A stretch of 9,050 nt of DNA, from NCBI GenBank assembly GCA_015661585.1, contig DQVU01000083.1, forward strand, positions 1 through 9,050, in the 5' to 3' direction. Of the stretch, positions 1 to 5,404 are shown piece by piece. The number at the start of each line of letters is the position of its first letter. Within the stretch, counting starts at the first letter, position 1. The translations under genes and the position numbers were made by a program. The notes below the pieces were generated by a model that was not told the origin of the DNA, searched no databases, and saw only the letters and a program-made list of their open reading frames with translations. This DNA comes from Methanothermococcus okinawensis. Its GTDB lineage: Archaea > AGJL01 > Methanococci > Methanococcales > Methanococcaceae.

Positions 1-491
1 CCATAGCATCTGTTATTTTTAACTATTAGTTTTATAGCCATTACATCCTCCAATACTGTAACATTATCCAACTTACAGATATACTCCATCAGGGATGTCA
101 TTATCTCATGTCCAGTTCTATCTCCACTGTAACACGTCCTGTTAAAACTCTGTCCTCCAAAAGGTCTCTGGGCTATACTCCCGTCTTCCCTTCTGTCAAA
201 CAACGCCCCAAATTTTTCTAAGTTTCTCAACTCCCTTGGAGCATTTTTTACCAGTATCTTAACCAACTTAGGGTTGTTTATATAACCCCCTCCCTTTAGA
301 GTATCCTTGAAGTGTTTCTCAAAGTCATCCTTTGGATCCAGTACTGCGTTATAACCCCCCTCAGCCATTACAGTACATCCACTTTTACCAAACAACCCCT
401 TAACTGCCACAACAACCCTCTTATCGCTACACTCTATTGCACATCTAGCACCAGCCCCTCCCCCTCCTATTATGAGAATATCTGTTATCAC
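1..491 (-). CDS. tfrA: Thiol:fumarate reductase (CoM/CoB) flavoprotein subunit A, 5' part only
   Basis: The gene is cut by the left window edge; about 163 N-terminal codons are visible. The reading frame begins with an FAD/Rossmann signature (IIGGGGAGAR, about residues 6-15), followed by the flavoprotein segment SGCTVMAEGGYNAV and then RPFGGQSFNRTCYSGDRTGHE, all typical of the fumarate reductase/succinate dehydrogenase flavoprotein family. The match to archaeal TfrA, as I remember that family, is close. TfrA with TfrB reduces fumarate to succinate using coenzymes M and B as electron donors, giving the CoM-S-S-CoB heterodisulfide; it is cytoplasmic in methanogens. The start is GTG at 491-489, chosen because a GGTGAT ribosome-binding site lies 3 nt upstream (500-495), an in-frame stop lies 9 codons upstream, and there is no in-frame ATG between. 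It is the next minus-strand gene after pstA but is separated by 347 bp, so probably has its own promoter. tfrB is not visible. Confidence 0.9.
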   Translation of the reverse strand, partial: MITDILIIGGGGAGARCAIECSDKRVVVAVKGLFGKSGCTVMAEGGYNAVLDPKDDFEKHFKDTLKGGGYINNPKLVKILVKNAPRELRNLEKFGALFDRREDGSIAQRPFGGQSFNRTCYSGDRTGHEIMTSLMEYICKLDNVTVLEDVMAIKLIVKNNRCY

Positions 492-530
492 AGTATCACC
501 GAGAACTTTAGCATTTTAGTATATCGACAA

Positions 531-537
531 GATATAG
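531..537 (-). promoter_or_regulatory. Weak TATA-like box for tfrA
   Basis: On the minus strand the sequence CTATATC lies about 44 nt upstream of the tfrA GTG, the same distance seen between the clear TATA boxes and start codons of pstS and the histone gene here. The match to TTTATATA is poor. An alternative AT-rich box (TTATAAAA, within 583-571) would imply a leader of roughly 60 nt. Position is the main support. Confidence 0.22.
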
Positions 538-693
538 GAGTTTCTAAAAGTAATTATTTTTTCCTTTATTATTTTATAAAAATAAGAATAAGTTAATTCC
601 TGGACATTGAATAATAGAACAAGTGTAATAATGATTATAATAAAAAATATGATAAAAATTCTTAATAACGAAAATAATCAAAACATAACTATA

Positions 694-761
694 CCCATTG
701 TTCCAGGACTATTATACAGTATGGATTGGAGATTTAGAGGATTGTTCTTCTCCAATATGGG
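694..761. ncRNA. Possible structured RNA (three-way-junction-like fold)
   Basis: A GC-richer island sits inside very AT-rich intergenic DNA. It can fold with a closing helix CCCAT (694-698) to ATGGG (757-761). A perfect 8-bp hairpin (ATTGGAGA 725-732 with TCTCCAAT 749-756) abuts both that helix and a weaker hairpin at 703-724 (CCA/TGG plus ACT/AGT). GC-rich islands in AT-rich hyperthermophile genomes are a known sign of non-coding RNA. The plus strand is followed by T-rich DNA, the minus strand by looser T-rich DNA, so the direction is unclear. No family is recognised, and the fold could be chance or operator dyads. Confidence 0.22.
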
Positions 762-780
762 AAGTAGTGATATCTATTAT

Positions 781-814
781 TTTATTATTTTTATAATTAT
801 TACTTTGATGGAAA
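781..814 (-). repeat. Dispersed repeat copy containing TTTCCATCAAA (copy C)
   Basis: Read on the minus strand, TTTCCATCAAAGT is followed by an AT-rich tail (ATAATTATAAAAATAATAAAA). Positions 6807-6839 on the plus strand share the same 13 bases and nearly the same tail, with two A/G differences and a 2-nt gap. This is about 33 matching bases over 35, beyond shared AT-richness. Function unknown. Confidence 0.45.
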
Positions 815-838
815 GTGGGATTATTTTTTAATTTTTTA

Positions 839-1684
839 TTAAATCTTTATATCCTTCTTTAGAGAGTACCTTATAGGCACGAATATACCTAAGAATATGA
901 TCAACATAACGAGGGCTGCTCCCCAGGCCATCTTGTGATCCTCAGGGGATGGACTTTGAACCAAGTTGTAGATTAGAAGGGGAAGTGCTCCAATTGGTTC
1001 AAATAGGCTAGTGGGATAGGACTCGTAAAGACCTCCAGCAGTATATAGCAAAGGAGCAGTCTCTCCAGCAACCTTGGCCATACCTATAAGTACTCCAGTT
1101 AATATTCCCTTTTTAGCCATCTTTGTAATAACTTTAAAAATAACCTGTGTTCTTGTACACCCTAAGGCGTATCCCCCCTCTTTGTATATCTTAGGAATCT
1201 CTGCCATAGCCTCCTCTGTATAGATAGCCACGTAAGGCATAAGGATTATTGCCAATGCCAAGGCTCCAGCTAAGGCAGAGTAGGTCCCCATGGGAAATAC
1301 AACAACTCCAGCTATAAAGGTACCTACAAGGATAGTTGGGAATTCCAACATTATCTGAAGTAGGACCTTTGTAGCTCTACCAACAAAACTCTCTGGAAAC
1401 TCATAGGCGTAGGTTCCAGCAAGAAATGCCAGGGGTACTCCAATTATCGTTGTTATAAATGTTAAGATAAGGGTACCTATAATGGCAGGTCCAATGCCTC
1501 CATTACTAAAGGTCTCAGTTATAAAGGATAAACCCCTTTCTGCAATTACTGGAACACCTTTTAAAAATATAGATATGATTATATGAAAGAGGGGTAGTAT
1601 AGCCAATAGTGTTAGAGCTCCAATAGTAAATAAAAATACCTTCTCCTTTAATACCCTTAACTTTTTATATTCAGTGTGAAACAT
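839..1684 (-). CDS. pstA: Phosphate ABC transporter permease PstA
   Basis: A 281-residue membrane protein with about six hydrophobic segments, of usual length for PstA. It is one of two permease subunits forming the inner-membrane channel of the high-affinity phosphate importer. The EAA loop that docks onto the PstB ATPase is clear: EEAMAEIPKIYKEGGYALGCTR (about residues 157-178), followed by the PstA-type GMAKVAGETAPLLYTAGG. The ATG at 1684 overlaps the 3' end of pstC by 14 bp and is preceded by a GAGGTGGA ribosome-binding site (1698-1691) with 6-nt spacing, so the two permeases are translationally coupled. Unusually, no pstB or phoU follows; the next minus-strand gene is tfrA, 347 bp away. 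The ATPase must be encoded elsewhere. Confidence 0.95.
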   Translation of the reverse strand: MFHTEYKKLRVLKEKVFLFTIGALTLLAILPLFHIIISIFLKGVPVIAERGLSFITETFSNGGIGPAIIGTLILTFITTIIGVPLAFLAGTYAYEFPESFVGRATKVLLQIMLEFPTILVGTFIAGVVVFPMGTYSALAGALALAIILMPYVAIYTEEAMAEIPKIYKEGGYALGCTRTQVIFKVITKMAKKGILTGVLIGMAKVAGETAPLLYTAGGLYESYPTSLFEPIGALPLLIYNLVQSPSPEDHKMAWGAALVMLIIFLGIFVPIRYSLKKDIKI

Positions 1685-2603
1685 GGGATCTCCACCTCTT
1701 GAGATAGTACAGTCCTATTATATTTACTACAAGTCCTATAAGGAACAGTACCAATCCTCCTGCATACAGTGTAGGGGTCATATATTGGTATATAGGTGCA
1801 TTTCCAAACTGATTTGCTATCAGAGAGGAGATAGTATATCCTGGAGCAAATAACTCGTAGGTTAAATTGAAGGAGTTACCTATAACTAAGGATACTGCAA
1901 CTGTTTCACCAAGAGCCCTACCAAATGCCAGGATAAACCCTGAGAGAATGGCAGGTTTAATATAACCAATTAAAACCTTTGTGGCCTCGTATCTCGTGGC
2001 TCCTAATGCGTAGAGTCCCTCCTTATACACCGTCGGTATCATGGCATAGGCCTCTCTGATGATGGCAGTGGCAAAGGGTATAACCATGATCCCTAAAAGG
2101 ATACCTGCAGATAGATAGCAGTATCCAGTTATAGGTGGATAACTGAAAAGAGGTATAAAGGAGAAGTTTTCGTATAGAAACTTCATAACATGATCTCTAA
2201 GTAACGGGACAAGTATAAGTGCCCCCCATATACCGTATATTATAGTAGGCAATCCTGCCATTATATCAGATATTATTATTAAAGGATATTTCAACTTTTG
2301 AGGGGCGTAATCATTTACATAGATGGCGTAGGCTATAGAGAGAGGAACTGCGAATATTATAGCAATTATTGAGGTATATATACTCCCCCATATAGGAGCT
2401 GCCAGTCCATATACCTCCTTACTAGCCTCCTCAGCTGCTATCCATACATTTCTTATAAAGAGATCTATACCGTATCTCTCAATAGCTGGGTATGAAGATA
2501 TGAAGTAAAATACCAACATTGAGGCAAATAGCAGAAACACTACTGTAATTGCAGGTGTTGTTATTAACTTAAACCCATCGAAGTTTTTTAAAATCTTATT
2601 CAT
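1671..2603 (-). CDS. pstC: Phosphate ABC transporter permease PstC
   Basis: A 310-residue polytopic permease, partner of PstA in the phosphate channel. About six membrane segments are visible (roughly residues 15-37, 73-97, 107-133, 161-186, and two near the C-terminus). The binding-protein-dependent permease signature (EAYAMIPTVYKEGLYALGATR, about residues 184-204) is followed by FGRALGETVAVSLVIGNS, characteristic of PstC. The start is ATG at 2603, preceded on the minus strand by AGGTAGAT three nt upstream. It lies 99 bp after pstS; that gap is rich in T-tracts on the coding strand, so pstC-pstA may receive only part of the pstS transcription, as is common when a binding protein is needed in excess over the permease. 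The stop lies inside the pstA start region. Confidence 0.95.
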   Translation of the reverse strand: MNKILKNFDGFKLITTPAITVVFLLFASMLVFYFISSYPAIERYGIDLFIRNVWIAAEEASKEVYGLAAPIWGSIYTSIIAIIFAVPLSIAYAIYVNDYAPQKLKYPLIIISDIMAGLPTIIYGIWGALILVPLLRDHVMKFLYENFSFIPLFSYPPITGYCYLSAGILLGIMVIPFATAIIREAYAMIPTVYKEGLYALGATRYEATKVLIGYIKPAILSGFILAFGRALGETVAVSLVIGNSFNLTYELFAPGYTISSLIANQFGNAPIYQYMTPTLYAGGLVLFLIGLVVNIIGLYYLKRWRSHVSH

Positions 2604-2643
2604 ACTATCTACCTTTTATAATTATTAAAATAATTGTTTAATT

Positions 2644-2699
2644 AAAAAATAAAAAAAGATTAACAATATAAAAATTTAATTAAAAATAAAAAAGAAAAG
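2644..2699 (-). terminator. T-tracts between pstS and pstC (likely partial terminator)
   Basis: On the minus strand, just after the pstS stop, come several runs of T: a T-rich stretch at 2699-2671 and a run of seven Ts then six Ts at 2658-2644. Archaeal RNA polymerase terminates at such U-tracts without a hairpin. Placed between a binding protein and its permeases, this would give partial read-through and lower pstCA expression. An AT-rich box in the same gap might instead supply a separate pstC promoter. Confidence 0.5.
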
Positions 2700-2702
2700 T
2701 AT

Positions 2703-3863
2703 TTATTCTTTTATCATATCTACAGCTTTCAATCCAATCTCTGCAACCTCCTCTGGTAATCCTATATATCCTGGAGCGAGGTTCTCTGGTTTCTGTCCCT
2801 CAGTTAATACCCACCTTAGGAAATCCTTAATAGCTTTTGCCTCTTCTGGAGTGTAGTGTTTGTGATCTTTATTCTCCCATACTAGGAAGTGTGTAAATGC
2901 TACTATTGGATAGGCATTTTCGCCTGGAGCGTCTAACAACTGTTTTGTATCTTCCTTATATCCTTCCTTAGGATCTGGTATATAGGTTTTAACACCTGCA
3001 ACAGCTGCCTTGATAGTCTCTGTAGTAGGTTTGATAAACTTACCTTTCCTGTTTTCTATAGCGGCTGTTGGTAGGTTGTTCTCAATTGTATAGGACAACT
3101 CTGTGTATGCTATACTGTACTTAGTACTTTTTAACGTATTGATTACACCAGGGTTACCTTTTCCTCCAACTCCTCTACCCATCTTATCAACTGGCCAGTC
3201 TACAAGTTTCCCACTACCTACCTCCTTAGCCCACTCTTCACTTATCATACTCAAGAATGTTGTAAATATAGCTGTGGTACCACTACTATCACTTCTGTGT
3301 ACAACTATTATCTTCTCATGTGGTAGTTTATCTGCAACCTCTGGGTTTAACTTCTTTATCCTCTCATCGTCCCAGTACTCTATCTTTCCTAAGAATATAT
3401 CTGCCAGTACATCCCTGCTTAACTTTAAGGTATGGTCTCCAATCTCTGGGAGGTTGTAGGTTATTACTACAGCTCCTACGACTTCTGGGAACTGTAATGG
3501 CTGATCTCCAGTTTCTAAGAATTTCTTCCACATCTCCTCTTTTACCGGTGGATCAGTTCTTCCAATGTGTGTAAGGCCCATTAAGAAATCTTTCTGCCCT
3601 TTTCCACTACCTCCCCCTTCATATTCAATCTTTACATTTGGATTTATCTTTTGATACTCTGCTATCCATTTCTGTATCTGGTACTTTGGGAATGTTGCTC
3701 CAGAGGTTCTAATTGTAACAGGGGTTTTAGAGGTGGTGGTAAGTTCAGTAGTTGTAGTCTCTTGAGGTTGAGTATTTTCCTCAGTACCCATACACCCACT
3801 TAGGGAGATTATAGGGATAATGAGAAGAATCCCTAAAAGTAAAACTACTCCCTTTTTCAACAT
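2703..3863 (-). CDS. pstS: Phosphate ABC transporter substrate-binding lipoprotein PstS
   Basis: A 386-residue extracytoplasmic phosphate-binding protein. It has a hydrophobic signal segment ending in the lipobox ISLSGC (Cys24 from this start), so it is membrane-anchored, then a Thr/Gln/Glu-rich linker and the PstS fold. Phosphate-binding segments are visible: TSGATFP, EGGGSGKGQKDF and VHRSDSSGTTAIFTTFLS. It captures phosphate outside the membrane and passes it to PstC/PstA. The frame stays open to an ATG at 3887. I prefer ATG 3863 because the GGTGAT ribosome-binding site lies at 3869-3864 and the TATA box at 3917-3909 predicts transcription starting near 3885-3890, leaving the 3887 ATG at or before the RNA 5' end. 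The ribosome-binding site directly abuts ATG 3863, so the adjoining in-frame TTG at 3860 (3-nt spacing, as in neighbouring genes) is also possible. First gene of the pstS-pstC-pstA cluster. Confidence 0.95.
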   Translation of the reverse strand: MLKKGVVLLLGILLIIPIISLSGCMGTEENTQPQETTTTELTTTSKTPVTIRTSGATFPKYQIQKWIAEYQKINPNVKIEYEGGGSGKGQKDFLMGLTHIGRTDPPVKEEMWKKFLETGDQPLQFPEVVGAVVITYNLPEIGDHTLKLSRDVLADIFLGKIEYWDDERIKKLNPEVADKLPHEKIIVVHRSDSSGTTAIFTTFLSMISEEWAKEVGSGKLVDWPVDKMGRGVGGKGNPGVINTLKSTKYSIAYTELSYTIENNLPTAAIENRKGKFIKPTTETIKAAVAGVKTYIPDPKEGYKEDTKQLLDAPGENAYPIVAFTHFLVWENKDHKHYTPEEAKAIKDFLRWVLTEGQKPENLAPGYIGLPEEVAEIGLKAVDMIKE

Positions 3864-3869
3864 ATCACC
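3864..3869 (-). promoter_or_regulatory. Ribosome-binding site deciding the pstS start
   Basis: GGTGAT on the minus strand is the same Shine-Dalgarno core used by tfrA, the histone gene and purO in this window. It abuts ATG 3863 and is 3 nt from TTG 3860. There is no comparable site before the upstream ATG at 3887. Confidence 0.8.
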
Positions 3870-3908
3870 GAAATCTTTTTTTGACATATAAATTAGATCA
3901 TATAATAG

Positions 3909-3917
3909 TATATAAAG
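3909..3917 (-). promoter_or_regulatory. Archaeal promoter of pstS (BRE/TATA)
   Basis: Minus strand CTTTATATA preceded by the purine-rich GAAAA is a near-ideal methanogen BRE plus TATA box. It is centred 50 nt from ATG 3863, so transcription should begin near 3885-3890, leaving a leader of about 25 nt that carries the ribosome-binding site. Confidence 0.8.
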
Positions 3918-3937
3918 TTTTCTGTATAGAATAATAA

Positions 3938-3952
3938 TTCATAAAATATGAA
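3938..3952. promoter_or_regulatory. Perfect palindrome upstream of the pstS promoter (possible operator)
   Basis: TTCATA-AAA-TATGAA is a perfect 6-bp inverted repeat with a 3-nt spacer, about 20-25 bp upstream of the pstS TATA box in the divergent pstS/htpX region. The position suits a regulator of phosphate uptake. AT-rich DNA makes such dyads by chance, so this is tentative. Confidence 0.3.
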
Positions 3953-3999
3953 CTATAAAAATAAAAAATAATTTAATTTACTTTAGTAGTTATTTTACT

Positions 4000-4016
4000 T
4001 ATAGAAAATATCTATA
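4000..4016. promoter_or_regulatory. Inverted repeat just upstream of htpX
   Basis: TATAGA-AAATA-TCTATA is a perfect 6-bp dyad with a 5-nt spacer, 22 bp before the preferred htpX start, where a transcription start or operator would be expected. No clear TATA box for htpX is visible; the nearby TTTACTTATA is weak. Confidence 0.22.
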
Positions 4017-4037
4017 ATACAAAATATGAGGGATAAC

Positions 4038-4898
4038 ATGATGACTACACTGAAAACAGTAATATTGATGGCTCTATTAACGGGACTACTTTATGGAGCA
4101 TGTTTGCTATTTAATATTCATCCTTTAATTGCAATAATAATTGCACTGATACCTAACTTTATTGCCTACTTTTTCAGTGATAAGATAGTACTTATGAGTT
4201 ATGGGGCAAAAATTGTAAATGAGAGGGAGGCTCCATCTCTCCATAGAATTGTAGAAAAGGTGGCGAGAAAGGCAGGTATTCCAAAACCAAAGGTTGCCAT
4301 AATAAACACTATGACACCAAACGCCTTTGCAACTGGAAGGGATCCAAAACATGCAGTGGTGGCAGTTACTACAGGAATTATGAATTTACTCAACTCAAAG
4401 GAATTAGAGGGAGTAATAGCCCATGAGATAAGCCATATAAAAAATAGGGATATCCTTCTAAGTTCCATAGTAGCTGTACTTGCAGGGGCTATTATATATC
4501 TTGCCCACATGGCCCAGTGGGGGTTGTTCTTTGGATTCAGTAGAGACAATAATGAGGGTAATCCCTTAGAGTTTATTGGTTCCATACTCTTTATAATATT
4601 AGCACCAATCGCTGCAACTCTTATACAATTTGCCATCTCCAGACAGATGGAGTTCCGTGCAGATGAGGGAGGGGCTAGATACTCCCATCCACTCTATCTG
4701 GCAAATGCATTAATTAAACTTGAAAAGGGAGTAAGTATGTATCCTTTAGAAGGAGGAAATCCGGCAACAGAACATCTTTTTATAGTAAATCCCTTTAGAG
4801 AGGAAAGTATATTGAAACTATTCTCCACACACCCACCAACAGAGGAAAGGGTAAAGAGACTCCTTGAAATGGCAAGAAATCCAAGATATCTACAGTAA
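4038..4898 (+). CDS. htpX: HtpX-like integral membrane zinc metalloprotease (M48 family)
   Basis: A 286-residue membrane protease of the M48B family, close to the usual HtpX length. Two hydrophobic segments lie at the N-terminus (about residues 5-51), then the cytosolic catalytic region with the zinc-binding HEISH motif (about residues 129-133), two further membrane segments (about 141-161 and 180-200), and MEFRADEGGA, whose Glu (about 205) supplies the third zinc ligand. The ending STHPPTEERVKRL is also typical of the family. HtpX degrades misfolded membrane proteins. The frame could start at ATG 4026, but a GAGGGAT ribosome-binding site (4028-4034) lies inside that extension, 3 nt before ATG 4038; ATG 4041 is the third option. 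Divergent from pstS and 183 bp upstream of the histone gene, which has its own promoter. Confidence 0.93.
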   Translation: MMTTLKTVILMALLTGLLYGACLLFNIHPLIAIIIALIPNFIAYFFSDKIVLMSYGAKIVNEREAPSLHRIVEKVARKAGIPKPKVAIINTMTPNAFATGRDPKHAVVAVTTGIMNLLNSKELEGVIAHEISHIKNRDILLSSIVAVLAGAIIYLAHMAQWGLFFGFSRDNNEGNPLEFIGSILFIILAPIAATLIQFAISRQMEFRADEGGARYSHPLYLANALIKLEKGVSMYPLEGGNPATEHLFIVNPFREESILKLFSTHPPTEERVKRLLEMARNPRYLQ

Positions 4899-4904
4899 CA
4901 GGTT

Positions 4905-4933
4905 AAGACCTTCATTGAGATATGAAGTATCTT
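4905..4933 (+). other. Hairpin just downstream of htpX
   Basis: Seven nt after the htpX stop, CTTCAT (4910-4915) pairs perfectly with ATGAAG (4922-4927) around a 6-nt loop, and AAGA (4905-4908) pairs with TCTT (4930-4933) across a small internal loop. No T-run follows, so it is not a classic terminator; it may be a 3'-end or RNA-stability element. Confidence 0.28.
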
Positions 4934-5020
4934 GGTAATATAGGTGCACATTAAACAGTATGTACAGTAGATTAACAGGGAGTTACAATATTGGATACAC
5001 TGTTAGGATAATGCCTATTT

Positions 5021-5038
5021 CCGAAAAATTTATATATA
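5021..5038 (+). promoter_or_regulatory. Strong archaeal promoter of the histone gene
   Basis: CCGAAAAATTTATATATA contains an A-rich BRE (CGAAAAA) joined to TTTATATATA (5029-5038), close to the methanogen consensus. It is centred 49 nt before the ATG at 5082, predicting transcription from about 5058-5060 and a leader of about 22 nt holding the GAGGTGATG ribosome-binding site (5071-5079). Confidence 0.85.
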
Positions 5039-5081
5039 TCTTCTTTTAAACTTAAAAACATAAAGTATATGAGGTGATGAG

Positions 5082-5303
5082 ATGGCAGAACTTCCAGTTG
5101 CACCAGTGGCAAGAATATTGAAAAAGGCTGGTGCAGAGAGAGTAAGTGAAAAGGCTGCAAAGTTATTAGTTGAAGCCCTGGAAGATATCGCGATGGATAT
5201 TGCCAAGGGAGCTACAGAGTTGGCAAAACATGCCAACAGGAAGACTGTTAAAGCTGAAGATGTAAAAATGGCTTTGAAAATGATAATAAACAAGTGTAAA
5301 TAA
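5082..5303 (+). CDS. Archaeal histone (HMf-like)
   Basis: A 73-residue single histone-fold protein beginning MAELPVAPVARILKKAGAERVS, the classic archaeal histone N-terminus, with the long central helix (about residues 23-50) and RKTVKAEDVKMAL (about 53-65) before the last helix. Such proteins dimerise and wrap DNA as chromatin. Most single-fold archaeal histones are about 66-69 residues; this one ends KMIINKCK, a few residues longer and with a Cys at position 72. It has a strong promoter, a near-perfect GAGGTGAT ribosome-binding site 3-4 nt before the ATG, and a T-tract terminator, all consistent with an abundant protein made from its own transcript. Methanococcales usually carry several histone genes, so I assign no paralogue name. 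Confidence 0.95.
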   Translation: MAELPVAPVARILKKAGAERVSEKAAKLLVEALEDIAMDIAKGATELAKHANRKTVKAEDVKMALKMIINKCK

Positions 5304-5306
5304 CTC

Positions 5307-5337
5307 TTTTTTAACATTTTTTATTTTTTATATTTTT
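5307..5337 (+). terminator. T-tract terminator of the histone gene
   Basis: Starting 4 nt after the stop codon come runs of six, six, six and five Ts (5307-5312, 5317-5322, 5324-5329, 5333-5337). Such oligo-T series terminate archaeal transcription efficiently. Confidence 0.75.
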
Positions 5338-5353
5338 AGTACTTTAAATATAA

Positions 5354-5377
5354 TCCCTGTCAGAGGGACTCTTCCCT
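5354..5377. other. Alternating inverted repeat between convergent genes
   Basis: TCCCT (5354-5358), AGGGA (5364-5368) and TCCCT (5373-5377) lie in series, so the middle unit can form a 5-bp hairpin with either neighbour. The site lies between the histone T-tracts and the oxidoreductase stop and may help end transcription from one side. Confidence 0.3.
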
Positions 5378-5404
5378 TCTTCAATGCTTAGAAAAATTAG
5401 ATAC

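Larger units (their letters stand above)
492..838. other. AT-rich intergenic region between tfrA and pstA
   Basis: This 347-bp gap holds no convincing protein gene; a 74-codon frame on the plus strand (607-831) encodes low-complexity Ile/Phe/Asn-rich sequence with no ribosome-binding site and is judged spurious. It contains the tfrA ribosome-binding site and upstream region, a GC-richer foldable island at 694-761, and one copy of the TTTCCATCAAA element on the minus strand at 804-814. No T-tract terminator is visible directly after pstA on the minus strand, because the sequence there is A-rich on that strand. Confidence 0.6.

Noticed and set aside
312..596. 94-codon plus-strand frame overlapping tfrA
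   Set aside because: It is antisense to the conserved FAD-binding region of tfrA; a shadow frame.
607..831. 74-codon plus-strand frame between tfrA and pstA
   Set aside because: Low-complexity Ile/Phe/Asn-rich translation, no GGTGAT-type ribosome-binding site, and it runs through the repeat and the foldable island; typical of AT-rich non-coding DNA.
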